Assembly (NCBI RefSeq): GCF_900142065.1
Contig: NZ_FSRJ01000003.1
Location: 62,001 to 126,000, forward strand
Direction: 5' to 3'
DNA: 64,000 bases
Origin: Agromyces cerinus subsp. cerinus
Lineage (GTDB): Bacteria > Actinomycetota > Actinomycetes > Actinomycetales > Microbacteriaceae
Each line of letters begins with the position of its first letter. Within the stretch, counting starts at the first letter, position 1. The translations under genes were made by a program, and so were the position numbers. The notes beneath the pieces were generated by a model. That model had not been told where the DNA came from and did no database searches. It saw only the letters and a program-made list of their open reading frames with translations. Positions 9,038 to 18,367 of this stretch are shown piece after piece.

Positions 9038-9250
9038 ATGGAGTGGGTCGTTGTTGCGGTGGTTGTCGTCGTCGTGCTCGCAGCCGTTGCCACGGCGCTC
9101 CTCATCGTTCGCGAGCGCCGGAATCGTTCACTTGACGAGCATCACTCCCGGGCTCACGGTGATGCGTCGCACGCAGAAGCGATGGGGCGCGCATATGCGG
9201 CGGATGCTGGGCGCGGCACAGGGATCGGGGGCGGGGGCGGGAGTTTCTGA
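9038..9250 (+). CDS. small single-pass membrane protein
   Basis: 70 residues. MEWVVVAVVVVVVLAAVATALLIV is an N-terminal membrane anchor, followed by RERRNR and a cytosolic tail ending GIGGGGGSF. A strong GGGAGGA sits 6 bases before ATG 9038. It runs opposite to the gene on its left. Function unknown; the Gly-rich tail and single anchor give no family. Confidence 0.65.
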   Translation: MEWVVVAVVVVVVLAAVATALLIVRERRNRSLDEHHSRAHGDASHAEAMGRAYAADAGRGTGIGGGGGSF

Positions 9251-9410
9251 CTCCTCAGCGGCCTTCGGAAACACAACGCCGCTCACGGTGTACACATGTG
9301 CGCCATCCTGCGCGGTCTGAACAGTGAAGAGCTCTGACGTCGAGCCAGCTGACTCAACGCAGGAGAGCTCGGCCGTATCCCCCGCCCATTACCTGACGTT
9401 CACCAGAGGC

Positions 9411-9686
9411 TCAGGTGTGCCCGCCGCAAGGACTTTCCGCGAAGGGCTGCCCGTTGATTACGCCCCAACAGACCTCGAAGCCGTCGATCTCGTCGAGTTC
9501 CATCCAGTCGCCGGCGCCAGCGTTGGCATTCTTCTTGAGGCCGGCGTCGCGCGTTACGTGCTTCACCACGCGGCCTTTGGGCGGCTCAACGCCTGCCACC
9601 CGAGCGGTGATCATCGCGATCTCAGCGAGGCGCCCTCGAATTTCCTCCGAAAGACGAGCCAGCCGCAATGCATCTTCCTCGTTCAT
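9411..9686 (-). CDS. hypothetical protein, 91 residues
   Basis: ATG 9686 follows GAGGGGG. The N-terminal half (NEEDALRLARLSEEIRGRLAEIAMITARVAG) is predicted helical. The C-terminal half is mixed, with the Cys-containing FEVCWGVINGQP and CGGHT end. No family recognised. GC content and codon use here are lower and less biased than in neighbouring core genes, suggesting a recent arrival or weakly expressed gene. Confidence 0.5.
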   Translation of the reverse strand: MNEEDALRLARLSEEIRGRLAEIAMITARVAGVEPPKGRVVKHVTRDAGLKKNANAGAGDWMELDEIDGFEVCWGVINGQPFAESPCGGHT

Positions 9687-10090
9687 ACGTACCCCCTCAG
9701 AACACAAACGAGCATTGCTCAGCTTTCTCCCAGTAGATCGCGTTGTCAACAGGGGCGATGCTGAGCGGCGACGTTCCTCGCGGCCGCGAAAAGTGCCGTC
9801 ACCGTGGGCCGCGCACGGCTCGGCGACGCCGTCTCTCGGAGCGAGCGCACGATGACCCGGTTCTGGCGTGCAGCGAACGCGCTCTGGTTCAGCCGAGCGC
9901 GCGCCGGGGGCCACTACCTCACGACTGCACGACGCAGGGGGCGAGTTCACGCGATCTGGGCTATTGACCATGCGGCGGCATCGGGCCACACTCGGGGTTT
10001 GGGCCGTCTATTTGGGGGGCGACGCCCTGCGCCGCCGTCTCCGACGCGCCCATGTTCATGCACGACGAAGCAGAACACGGGGGAATCACC
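9687..10090. other. gene-free stretch upstream of the gad operon
   Basis: 404 bases between the 91-residue ORF and gadB. Open frames here lack ribosome-binding sites and show no family. It holds a sigma70-like promoter at 9964-9992, and nothing else was recognised. Confidence 0.6.
9964..9992 (+). promoter_or_regulatory. candidate gadBC promoter
   Basis: TTGACC (9964-9969), 17-base spacer, CACACT (9987-9992). This gives a leader of about 90 bases before the gadB ATG at 10091. Confidence 0.45.
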
Positions 10091-11545
10091 ATGACCGACA
10101 CCAAGCCACGATCCCATTCGGGCAGCGGCAGCACCGCGCCGATCACGCCCGATCACTCGCGCCACGCCTTCGCCGGCATCAGTGACAGCAACCAGTTGAA
10201 TCCGATCTTCGCGCGAGCCGGCGAGGCCACCGACTTCCCGCTGGACCAACTGCCCGACGGCGAATCGCTGCCGGAGACCGCGTACCAGATCGTGCACGAC
10301 GAGGCCATGCTCGACGGGAACGCCCGCCTCAACCTGGCGACGTTCGTCGGCACGTGGATGGATCCGTTCGCCTCCAAGCTGTACGCGGAGTCGGCGGACA
10401 AGAACATGATCGACAAGGACGAGTACCCGCAGACGGCCGCGATCGAGACCCGATGCTGGAAGATGATCGCGAGCCTCTGGAACGCCCCGAGCGCCGAGGG
10501 GGCCATCGGCACCTCCACCATCGGCTCGTCCGAGGCGTGCATGCTCGGCGGCCTCGCGTTGAAGCGGCGCTGGCAGGTCGCGCGTCGCGCCGCGGGCAAG
10601 TCGACCGAGAAGCCGAACCTCATCCTCTCGAGCGCGGTGCAGGTGTGCTGGGAGAAGTTCTGCAACTACTGGGACGTCGAGGCTCGGTACGTGCCGATCA
10701 GCGACGAGCACAAGGTGCTCGACGGCCACGACCTCGACAAGTACGTCGACGAGAACACGATCGGGGTCGTCGCGATCATGGGCGTGACCTACACCGGCAT
10801 GTACGAGCCGGTGAAGGAGATCGCGGCAGCTCTCGACAAGATCCAGGCCGAGACCGGGCTCGACGTGAAGATCCACGTCGACGGGGCATCCGGCGGCATG
10901 ATCGCACCCTTCCTCCAGCCCGACCTCGAGTGGGACTTCCGGGTCGACCGGGTCGTCTCGATCAGCACGTCCGCCCACAAGTACGGGCTCGTGTACCCGG
11001 GACTCGGCTGGGTGGTCTGGCGCACCGTCGACGACCTGCCGAAGGACCTCGTCTTCGACGTCACGTACCTCGGTGGGCACATGCCGACGTTCGCGCTGAA
11101 CTTCTCCCGGCCCGGCGCCCAGGTGCTGCTGCAGTACTACCTGTTCCTCCGACTCGGATGGGACGGCTACCGGAAGGTCCAGCAGGCGTCGCAGGATGTC
11201 GCGGTGTACCTCTCGAGCGAGATCGGGAAGATGGACGCCTTCGAGCTCTGGAACGACGGCACCGACATCCCGGTCTTCGCGTGGCAGCTGAAGAAGGGAC
11301 ACACCGACAAGTGGAACCTGTACCACCTGTCGGAGCGCCTGCGCCTGAAGGGCTGGCTCATCCCCGCGTATCCGATGCCCGATGACATCTCCGACCTCGT
11401 CGTGCAGCGCATCGTCGTGCGCAATGGTCTGAGCCGCAACCTCGCGGAGTCACTGCTCCTCGACATCCAGGAGGCCACCGAGTTCCTCGATGCCCTCGAG
11501 TCGCCCATGCCGATCGAGGGCCAAGTGTCCTCCTTCACGCACTAG
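10091..11545 (+). CDS. gadB: glutamate decarboxylase (PLP-dependent)
   Basis: 484 residues. It converts glutamate to GABA and CO2, consuming a cytosolic proton. The PLP-binding Lys297 is in SISTSAHKYGLVYPG; HVDGASGG carries the cofactor-contacting Asp, and GTSTIGSSEACMLGG binds the phosphate. The protein ends SSFTH, a His at the very C-terminus. In E. coli GadB a near-terminal His (HT end) forms the substituted aldimine that shuts the enzyme off at neutral pH, so similar gating is possible. ATG 10091 follows GGGGGAA; an in-frame ATG at 10052 lacks one. The antiporter gene follows after 9 bases. Confidence 0.95.
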   Translation: MTDTKPRSHSGSGSTAPITPDHSRHAFAGISDSNQLNPIFARAGEATDFPLDQLPDGESLPETAYQIVHDEAMLDGNARLNLATFVGTWMDPFASKLYAESADKNMIDKDEYPQTAAIETRCWKMIASLWNAPSAEGAIGTSTIGSSEACMLGGLALKRRWQVARRAAGKSTEKPNLILSSAVQVCWEKFCNYWDVEARYVPISDEHKVLDGHDLDKYVDENTIGVVAIMGVTYTGMYEPVKEIAAALDKIQAETGLDVKIHVDGASGGMIAPFLQPDLEWDFRVDRVVSISTSAHKYGLVYPGLGWVVWRTVDDLPKDLVFDVTYLGGHMPTFALNFSRPGAQVLLQYYLFLRLGWDGYRKVQQASQDVAVYLSSEIGKMDAFELWNDGTDIPVFAWQLKKGHTDKWNLYHLSERLRLKGWLIPAYPMPDDISDLVVQRIVVRNGLSRNLAESLLLDIQEATEFLDALESPMPIEGQVSSFTH

Positions 11546-11554
11546 GAGGCGACC

Positions 11555-13195
11555 ATGACGAACACCAAGGACTCGGCGCAGACGACGCCGGGATCGGCGC
11601 CGAAACGCGCCGACGGCACCGTCGCACCGTCGCCCGAGCATGTGAAGGCGCATCCGTTCGACAAGGTCCCGCACAAGCCGGCGATCGGCGCACCGGGCGT
11701 GACCTCGCAGAAGTTCATGTCGCTCATGCAGCTGGCGATCCTGACGGTCGTCGCGGTCGCCTCGCTCCGGAGCCTGCCTGCCATGGCCGGCTACGGACTC
11801 GGGGCGATCACGCTGTTCATCATCCCGGCGATCTTCTTCCTCGTGCCGACCGCGCTCGTCGCGGCGGAACTCGCGACCGGTTGGAAGGGCGGCGTCTTCA
11901 CGTGGGTACGTGAAGCATTCGGCGGCAAGTGGGGATTCCAGGCGATCTGGCTGCAGTGGGTGCAGAACGTCGTCTGGTATCCCACCCAGATCGCGTTCAT
12001 CGCGGCCTCGCTCGCGTTCGTGTTCCTCGATCCGAACCTCGCGAACTCCGGTCTTTACACCGCGATCGTCATCCTGGTGCTGTACTGGTTCAGCACCTTC
12101 ATCACGCTGAAGGGCGGCAACCTCTTCGCCAAGGTCGGCTCCTGGAGCGGACTCGCCGGAACGATCTTCCCGGGCCTGCTGCTGATCATCTTCGGCATCT
12201 TCTGGGTGTCGACAGGGCAGACCAGCCAGATCCCGCTGACGGCGGCATCGGTCATCCCGCCCTTCACGGGGCTCGCCTCGATCGTGCTCATCGTGTCGAA
12301 CGTGCTCGCGTACGCCGGCATGGAGGTCAACGCGGTGCACGCGAACGACCTGAAGAACCCGGGCAAGCAGTACCCGAAGACGGTGCTCATCGCGTCCATC
12401 CTGATCCTCGGCATCTTCATCGTGCCGACGATCGCGATCGGACTCGTGGTGCCGTCCGACAAGCTCGGGCTCACGACGGGAATCAACCTGGCGTTCCAGG
12501 CCTACTTCGAGGCCTTCGGCGTGCCGTGGCTCACGCCGGTGCTGTCGCTGCTCATCGCACTCGGCGCGTTCGCCTCGGTGGTCACGTGGATCGCCGGTCC
12601 TTCGCGAGGTCTGCTCGCGGCCGCACGCAGCGGATACCTTCCCGTGTTCCTCCAGAAACGCAACAAGGCGGGCGTGCAGGTCGGCATCCTCACCGTGCAG
12701 GGCATCGTGGTGACGCTGCTCGCATCGCTGTTCCTCTTCGTGCCCAACATCAACACCGCGTTCATCCTGCTCGTCGACATGGCGGCGGCGCTCTACCTCA
12801 TCATGTACATGATGATGTTCGCCGCGGCGATGCGGCTGCGGTCGAAGCAGCCGCACGTCGAGCGCAGCTACCGGGTGCCGGCGATGTACGTGGTCGCGAC
12901 CATCGGGTTCCTCGCGTGCCTGGCTGCGTTCTGTCTCGGCTTCGTTCCGCCCGAGGGCTTCGGCGGTGGCGCTCCCGGTTGGACCTATCCCGTGCTCGTC
13001 GGGGTGGTCGTCCTCGCGCTGGGCGTGCCCCCGCTCATCTTCTATGCGGCGCGGAAACCCTCATGGGACCAGCGCACCGATGAGGAGAAGTCGACGTTCG
13101 ACGACGTGCTCGTGAATCCGCCGGCCGCCGCGAACCCGGCTGATGCCCCGGCGACACCGGGGGCCGCGACCGGTGGGGCGCCGCCGGCGGGCTAG
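11555..13195 (+). CDS. gadC: glutamate:GABA antiporter, APC superfamily
   Basis: 546 residues with about 12 membrane segments. The sequences ATGWKGGVFTWVREAFG and WLQWVQNVVWYPTQ are typical of GadC/YjeM amino-acid antiporters. It would exchange external glutamate for internal GABA, completing the proton-consuming cycle with gadB. The stop TAG of gadB lies in the Shine-Dalgarno (CTAGGAGGCGACC), indicating coupled translation. The C-terminal cytosolic tail (about residues 500-546) is Ala/Pro-rich; in E. coli GadC the C-terminal plug closes the channel at neutral pH, but similarity here is not evident. Confidence 0.92.
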   Translation: MTNTKDSAQTTPGSAPKRADGTVAPSPEHVKAHPFDKVPHKPAIGAPGVTSQKFMSLMQLAILTVVAVASLRSLPAMAGYGLGAITLFIIPAIFFLVPTALVAAELATGWKGGVFTWVREAFGGKWGFQAIWLQWVQNVVWYPTQIAFIAASLAFVFLDPNLANSGLYTAIVILVLYWFSTFITLKGGNLFAKVGSWSGLAGTIFPGLLLIIFGIFWVSTGQTSQIPLTAASVIPPFTGLASIVLIVSNVLAYAGMEVNAVHANDLKNPGKQYPKTVLIASILILGIFIVPTIAIGLVVPSDKLGLTTGINLAFQAYFEAFGVPWLTPVLSLLIALGAFASVVTWIAGPSRGLLAAARSGYLPVFLQKRNKAGVQVGILTVQGIVVTLLASLFLFVPNINTAFILLVDMAAALYLIMYMMMFAAAMRLRSKQPHVERSYRVPAMYVVATIGFLACLAAFCLGFVPPEGFGGGAPGWTYPVLVGVVVLALGVPPLIFYAARKPSWDQRTDEEKSTFDDVLVNPPAAANPADAPATPGAATGGAPPAG

Positions 13196-13221
13196 CTCCA
13201 CGGTCCTCGAACGAAGCGGGC

Positions 13222-13251
13222 GGGTGACGGATGCCGCGGCATCCGTCACCC
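13222..13251. terminator. perfect palindromic hairpin between convergent gadC and amtB
   Basis: GGGTGACGGATGCC (13222-13235) pairs perfectly with GGCATCCGTCACCC (13238-13251). The right arm covers the amtB stop codon (13246-13248). It could terminate both convergent transcripts. Confidence 0.7.
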
Positions 13252-14841
13252 GTCTGTTCGTGTCGTCGGTCCCGACAGCGCACCGCGACTCAACACCGCC
13301 TGCACCGCCACCACCGCTGAAGCCGGCACCTGGACCTCCACCCGGGATGCACGTACGAAACCGACATCCGCCGACTGCTCGCGCACCGAGACGCGCCGCC
13401 CGTTGCCGGCCGCGACGGTGACCTCGTCGAGCACGATCGACTGCGCCCCCGCTGCGAAGAGCTCGGCGCGCAGCGCCTCGGCGTCGAGCACCTCGATGAC
13501 GGCCGTGATCGTCTGCCCGTCGGCGCCGATGGGCGGCCCGGCGTGCCGGCCGCTCGACTCGCCGCCCTGGCGATCACGCGTGAGCACGGCAGCGAGGTGG
13601 TAGGCGTCGCTGCCCTGCTCCTCCTGGTCGGCGTCGCGTGCGGGATCGGAGGAGGCGCGGAGCCCCACGGTGACCTGCGTCAGCATGGCGATGATCCAGG
13701 TGACGACGAAGGCGTACGCGATGACGACGACGAGGGCCAGCGCCTGGTCGCCGAGCAGTCCCCAGCCACCTCCCGAGAACAGTCCGTCGCGGCCCGCGGA
13801 GTTGATCGCCGCGGAGCCGAAGAGGCCGAGCAGCAGCGACCCGAGGATGCCGCCGACGAAGTGCACGGCGATCACGTCGAGCGCGTCGTCGAACCTGAAG
13901 AAGGTCTTGAGTTTCAGCGCGAGCGTGCAGACGATGCCGGCGATGATGCCGATCGCGAGTGCGGCGAGGGTGTTCACGTACCCGGCCGCCGGCGTGATGG
14001 TCGCGAGTCCGGCGACCGCGCCGGTGATGCCGCCGATCACCGTGGCCCGCTTCGTGCGGATGACCTCGCAGACGAGCCAGGCGGCCATGCCGCCGGCCGC
14101 GGCGACCTGGGTGTTCAGCAGCGCCTGCGCCGCCACCTCGTTCGCCTGGAGCGCCCCGCCGGCGTTGAAGCCGAACCACCCGAACCAGAGGATGCCGCCG
14201 CCGACGACCGCGAGGGGGATGGAATGCGGGATCGACCGGGTCGTCGGCCAGCCCGACCTGCGCCCCACCACCGCGAGCACCGCGAGTGCGGCAGCCCCTG
14301 CCGCGGCGTGCACGACGATGCCGCCCGCCCAGTCCTGAGCGCCGAGCTGCGCGAGCCAGCCATCGGGATCGAAGAGCCAGTGCGCGATGACCGGGTAGAC
14401 GAGGATCGACCAGAAGACCAGCACGACGACCCATCCGAGCGGGCGCAGCCTGCCCACGGTCGCGCCGGTGAGCAGCGCGGGCGTGATGATCGCGAACATC
14501 ATCTGGAACACGACGAACGCGAGCGTCGGGATCGCGACGTCGGGGTCGACGACGTGCAGCGCCGGTGCCGGCGCGCCCTCCACCCCGTTGAGTCCGAAGA
14601 GGCTCAGGTCGCCGACGAGGCCGGACCAGGTGTCCGGGCCGAACGCGAGGCTGAATCCCACCAGCACCCACGTGATCGAGACGACCGCGAGCGGCACGAT
14701 GTTCTGCTGCATGATGACGAGCACGTTGCTGCGGCGCACGAGACCCGCGTAGAAGAACGCCAGCCCTGGCACCATGAACAGCACCATTGCAGCGCACACG
14801 AGGACCCAGGCGGTGTCGCCGCTGTCGATCGCTTCGGACAT
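13246..14841 (-). CDS. amtB: ammonium channel AmtB with C-terminal PII-like domain
   Basis: 531 residues. Residues 1-425 form an 11-helix Amt channel: GLAFFYAGLVRRSNVL, the Phe gate region, and the twin conserved His in DWAGGIVVHAAAG and AVHFVGGILGSLL. After a linker, residues 445-531 resemble a PII (GlnB/GlnK) fold: VIEVLDAEALRAELFAAG, then a shortened T-loop with GNGRR, then SRVEVQVPASAVVAVQAVL. The T-loop Tyr51 that is uridylylated in GlnB is absent. The extra domain probably gates the pore in cis. ATG 14841 has GAGGAGG. It is monocistronic, with no separate glnK next door. Confidence 0.9.
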   Translation of the reverse strand: MSEAIDSGDTAWVLVCAAMVLFMVPGLAFFYAGLVRRSNVLVIMQQNIVPLAVVSITWVLVGFSLAFGPDTWSGLVGDLSLFGLNGVEGAPAPALHVVDPDVAIPTLAFVVFQMMFAIITPALLTGATVGRLRPLGWVVVLVFWSILVYPVIAHWLFDPDGWLAQLGAQDWAGGIVVHAAAGAAALAVLAVVGRRSGWPTTRSIPHSIPLAVVGGGILWFGWFGFNAGGALQANEVAAQALLNTQVAAAGGMAAWLVCEVIRTKRATVIGGITGAVAGLATITPAAGYVNTLAALAIGIIAGIVCTLALKLKTFFRFDDALDVIAVHFVGGILGSLLLGLFGSAAINSAGRDGLFSGGGWGLLGDQALALVVVIAYAFVVTWIIAMLTQVTVGLRASSDPARDADQEEQGSDAYHLAAVLTRDRQGGESSGRHAGPPIGADGQTITAVIEVLDAEALRAELFAAGAQSIVLDEVTVAAGNGRRVSVREQSADVGFVRASRVEVQVPASAVVAVQAVLSRGALSGPTTRTDG

Positions 14842-14993
14842 GGTCGAACCTCCTCGGGGTGGAACCCCTGGTTCCGGAAGGAGATCGGATCGGATTTCCG
14901 GGCCCCCCGGACCGGATCACACCATCTGATCGCCGACCATACGCCGCCGCGGCTCACCGCGGTACCCCGGAGATGCGATCAGGCGGGTGAAGA

Positions 14994-15029
14994 ACGAGGG
15001 GGCGGATGCCGCAGCATCCGCCCCCTCGT
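14994..15029 (-). terminator. hairpin terminator downstream of proX
   Basis: A 16-bp perfect stem (ACGAGGGGGCGGATGC and its complement) with a four-base loop, CGCA, lies 31 bases after the proX stop. It contains the CGGATGC element common in this window. Confidence 0.75.
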
Positions 15030-15060
15030 CTCCCCCGCCTGTTCGCGTGGCGCGGTCGAG

Positions 15061-15954
15061 CTACTTCGTGAGCGTGTCGACGTAGTCGCGGTTGTCGGCG
15101 ATCCACTGCTCGACGATCGGCGCGTAGTCGTCGGAGCCGTCGGCGTTGAACATCGCGTTCTCGAGCGAGAAGAGCAGCTCGGAGTCCATCTCGAAGTCCT
15201 TCAGCCAGCCGGCGAGGGTCGGGTGGGTCTCCGCGAAGCTCTTGCCGCCGAAGGAGTGGATGCCCTCGGCCTCGCCGAGCGCGCCCTCGGGATCTTCGAG
15301 GTCCTTCAGGGGGAAGGCGTCGTACGCCCAGTGCGGGCGCCAGAGCGTGACGGCGACGTTCTCGCCGGCCTCGGTCGCGGCGGTCAGCTCGGCGAGCATC
15401 GCCGGCGTCGAGCTCGTCAGGTAGTCCATCTTCTCGAGGCCGTAGGTCGGGATGACCTCGTCGGTCGTGACCCGGTTCAGGCCCGAGCCGGGCTCGATGC
15501 CGACGAGTCGGTTGTCGAACAGCTCCGCGTTCGCGGCGAGGTCGGCGAGCGAGTCGACCGGGGCGTCCTCGTTCACGGCGATCGTGAGCTTGGCGTCCTC
15601 GTTCCAGGCGCCGAGGTCGACGAGGTCGTCGCCGTACTGCTCGATGTAGTCGGCGTGCGTGATCGGCAGCCACGTGTCGAGGGTCACGTCGTAGTCGTCG
15701 GTCGTGAGGCCGGAGTAGACCGGCGCGGGGTCGGCGTACTCAAGCGTGACGTCGTAGCCCTGCTCGGTGAGCACGGCCTTCCAGAGCTCGCTCGCGGCGA
15801 TGCCCTCGTCCCAGCCGTTGAACACGGCGATCGTGACGGACTTCTCATCGCCGTTGTCGAGGGTCTCGGCCTCCGCGCCGGCGGCGCAGCCGCTGAGGGC
15901 CAGGGCGGAGACCGCCCCGAGTGCGAGTGCTCCGGTGAGCATGCGCTTCTTCAT
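15061..15954 (-). CDS. proX: glycine betaine/proline-type substrate-binding lipoprotein
   Basis: 297 residues. A signal peptide with lipobox LSGC (Cys23) precedes an OpuAC-type domain. Aromatic residues suited to cation-pi binding of quaternary ammonium are seen in FNGWDEG, LDTWLPITHADY and LWRPHWAY. ATG 15954 follows GGAGGAAAGG. It is the last gene of proV-proW-proX and delivers betaine-type osmolytes to ProW. The protein is acidic, as expected for an extracellular actinobacterial binding protein. Confidence 0.92.
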   Translation of the reverse strand: MKKRMLTGALALGAVSALALSGCAAGAEAETLDNGDEKSVTIAVFNGWDEGIAASELWKAVLTEQGYDVTLEYADPAPVYSGLTTDDYDVTLDTWLPITHADYIEQYGDDLVDLGAWNEDAKLTIAVNEDAPVDSLADLAANAELFDNRLVGIEPGSGLNRVTTDEVIPTYGLEKMDYLTSSTPAMLAELTAATEAGENVAVTLWRPHWAYDAFPLKDLEDPEGALGEAEGIHSFGGKSFAETHPTLAGWLKDFEMDSELLFSLENAMFNADGSDDYAPIVEQWIADNRDYVDTLTK

Positions 15955-16034
15955 GTGTTCCTTTCCTCCCGTGTGCTGTGTCACGGGTGTTGGGGAGCGC
16001 CGCGCGAGTCCGCGCGACGAACGTTCGCGGCGGG

Positions 16035-16958
16035 TCAGGCGGTGGCGGATGCCGCGGGCAGGCGTTCCGCCTCGGGGCCGAGCGGCTCCGCGGCATCCGT
16101 CGCCGGTGCCTGCTTGCGCGGTGCGCCGGGCTTGCGCGGGGTGCCGAGCGCGCCGGTGACCCGGTCGAGGATGATCGCGAGGATCACGACGGAGAGCCCG
16201 GCCTCGAAGCCGAGGCCCACGTCGATGCGGGTGAGCGACTGCACGACCTCGCCGCCGAGCCCGCCGGCGCCGACCATGCCGGCGATGACGACCATCGAGA
16301 GCGAGAGCATGATGACCTGGTTGACGCCGGCCATGATGCTCGGCATCGCGAGCGGCAGCTGGATCTGGCGGAGGATGCGCCACGGCGATGCGCCGAAGGC
16401 CTGGCCGGCCTCGACGACCTCCTTGTCGACGCCGCGGATGCCGAGCTCGGTGAGCCTGACACCGGGGGCCATCGCGAAGATGATCGTCGCCACGATGCCC
16501 GGTACGACGCCCACCCGGAAGAGGATGAGCGCGGGGATCAGGTAGACCATCGCCGGCATCGTCTGCATGAAGTCGAGGATCGGGCGGATGACCTTCGACG
16601 CCACGTCGGAGCGGGCGGCGAGCACGCCGAGCGGCACCGAGATCACGACGGCGATCAGGGAGGCGACGAGCACGAGGGCGAGCGTCGACATGGCGTTGTC
16701 CCACTGGTCGACGCCGACGATCACGAGGAGGCCGACGGCGGTGCCGACGGCGAGCTTCCAGCCCTTCGCGAGCCAGGCGACGGCCGCGAGCGCGAGGACG
16801 ACGATCCAGAACGGCGGCGTCTGCAGCGCGAAGTCGACGAGGTCGTAGAAGCCGGCGAAGATGTTGCGCACGACGGTGAAGAACCCGCCGAACACGTCGG
16901 TGATGAAGTGGATGAATGCATCGGCCCAATCGCCGAGCGGGAGACGGAAGTCGTTCAT
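16035..16958 (-). CDS. proW: glycine betaine ABC transporter permease
   Basis: 307 residues with about 6-7 membrane helices. The EAA loop is present in VVEAGQAFGASPWRILRQIQLPLAMPSI form (GxxxxxxxxxLP). The N-terminal segment MNDFRLPLGDWADAFIHFIT is like that of ProW/OpuAB. Its ATG overlaps the proV stop (ATGA). An Ala/Pro-rich tail of about 40 residues extends the C-terminus. It forms the membrane channel of the osmoprotectant importer. Confidence 0.92.
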   Translation of the reverse strand: MNDFRLPLGDWADAFIHFITDVFGGFFTVVRNIFAGFYDLVDFALQTPPFWIVVLALAAVAWLAKGWKLAVGTAVGLLVIVGVDQWDNAMSTLALVLVASLIAVVISVPLGVLAARSDVASKVIRPILDFMQTMPAMVYLIPALILFRVGVVPGIVATIIFAMAPGVRLTELGIRGVDKEVVEAGQAFGASPWRILRQIQLPLAMPSIMAGVNQVIMLSLSMVVIAGMVGAGGLGGEVVQSLTRIDVGLGFEAGLSVVILAIILDRVTGALGTPRKPGAPRKQAPATDAAEPLGPEAERLPAASATA

Positions 16959-18367
16959 GCCGGGCTCCTCTCCCCCGCGGCATCCGCTCGCGTGGCTTCG
17001 GCGCGGATGTCAGCGGCTTCCGCCGCCGCTGCCGCCACGGCGTTGGCGTCGGCCGCGTCGGCGATCGCCGTGTCCGGTCGGGCCGTGCGGTGCAGCGTCG
17101 CGGTGATCACGTCGACCGGGATCGTCGCGGGCGTCTCGATGACGGCGTGCTCGCCGGTGTTCGACGACACGTTGCCGAGCGCGGCGAGCAGCGTGACGCG
17201 CGGCACGGCGCCGAGCAGGCGACCCTGCTCGTCGACGACGGCGAGCGGGAGCTGACTCTCGACCGCGCTCTCGAAGAGCTCGGAGAGGTGCTCGTCGGCG
17301 CTGACGACGGGGTGGTCGTCGCTGATCGCGGGCTCGAGGGATCGCTCTCCGCGTTGCACGAGGCGGAGCACGTCGCGGTCGTGCACGACGCCGAGCAGCC
17401 GACGGCCGCTGCCGACCACGAAGACCATCGAGGTCTGCAGGTCGCGCATCGCGCGGAGCGCCGCACGCGGTCCGGCCGAGGCGGTGACGACGGCGCGGGG
17501 CGCCTCCATCACGTTTCCGGCGGTCAGCACGCGCGAACGGTCGACGTCCTGCACGAACTGGGCGACGTAGTCGTCGGCGGGGTCGGTGAGGATCTCCTCC
17601 GCGGTGCCGAGCTGCACGATGCGGCCGTCGCGCATGACCGCGATGCGGTCGCCGAGGAACATCGCCTCGTTGAGGTCGTGGGTGATGAAGACGATCGTCT
17701 TGCCCAGCTCCTGCTGCAGTTCGACGAGCTGCTCCTGCATCTCCTTGCGGATCAGCGGATCGAGCGCCGAGAACGCCTCGTCCATGAGCAGGATGTCGGT
17801 GTTCGACGCGAGCGCCCTGGCGAGGCCGACGCGCTGCTGCATGCCGCCCGAGAGCTCCGAGGGCATCTTGTCGCCCCAGCCGCCGAGGCCGACGCGCTCG
17901 AGGATGTGCTCGGCGCGCTCCCGCCGCTCGGCGGTGGGTACTCCCTGGATCTCGAGCCCGTAGCCCGCGTTCTCGAGCACGCTGCGGTGCGGGAGCAGCG
18001 CGAAGTGCTGGAAGACCATGGAGACGTGGCGACGACGCACCTCGCGGAGGCGCTTCGGCGACATGCCCGTGATGGTCTCCCCCATCACCGTGACGGTGCC
18101 GTCGGTCGGCTCGAGCAGGCCGTTCAGGGTGCGGATGAGCGTCGACTTGCCGGAGCCCGACAGCCCCATGACGACGAAGATCTCGCCGCGTCGCACGTCG
18201 AAGTCGGCGTCGATCACCGCGGCGGTGCCGAGCGGCGCGAGTTCGGCGCGACCGGCGCCGGCGCGGAGCCGATCGAGCGCCTCCTTGGGCTTCCGCCCGA
18301 AGAACTTGGTGAGGCGACGGACCGAGAGCGCCGGTGTTCCGGCCTCGGGTACGGGTGTTTCGGACAT
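16955..18367 (-). CDS. proV: glycine betaine ABC transporter ATPase with CBS domains
   Basis: 470 residues. Walker A GLSGSGKST, Q-loop FQHFALLPHRSV, signature LSGGMQQRVGLARAL, Walker B ILLMDEAFSALDP and H-loop FITHDLNEA are all intact. A CBS pair occupies about residues 295-410 (MVFVVGSGRRLLGVVHDRDVLR and LAVVDEQGRLLGAVPR). In OpuA the CBS pair senses ionic strength or c-di-AMP. The tail is Ala-rich. ATG 18367 with GGGAG was chosen over 18388. First gene of the operon. Confidence 0.93.
   Translation of the reverse strand: MSETPVPEAGTPALSVRRLTKFFGRKPKEALDRLRAGAGRAELAPLGTAAVIDADFDVRRGEIFVVMGLSGSGKSTLIRTLNGLLEPTDGTVTVMGETITGMSPKRLREVRRRHVSMVFQHFALLPHRSVLENAGYGLEIQGVPTAERRERAEHILERVGLGGWGDKMPSELSGGMQQRVGLARALASNTDILLMDEAFSALDPLIRKEMQEQLVELQQELGKTIVFITHDLNEAMFLGDRIAVMRDGRIVQLGTAEEILTDPADDYVAQFVQDVDRSRVLTAGNVMEAPRAVVTASAGPRAALRAMRDLQTSMVFVVGSGRRLLGVVHDRDVLRLVQRGERSLEPAISDDHPVVSADEHLSELFESAVESQLPLAVVDEQGRLLGAVPRVTLLAALGNVSSNTGEHAVIETPATIPVDVITATLHRTARPDTAIADAADANAVAAAAAEAADIRAEATRADAAGERSPA

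Noticed and set aside
9139-9383. A minus-strand frame without an ATG reading ELFTVQTAQDGAHVYTVSG, possibly a gene fragment.
   Set aside because: It starts right after a stop, lacks a start codon and Shine-Dalgarno, and runs opposite the small membrane gene. I could not tell it from chance.
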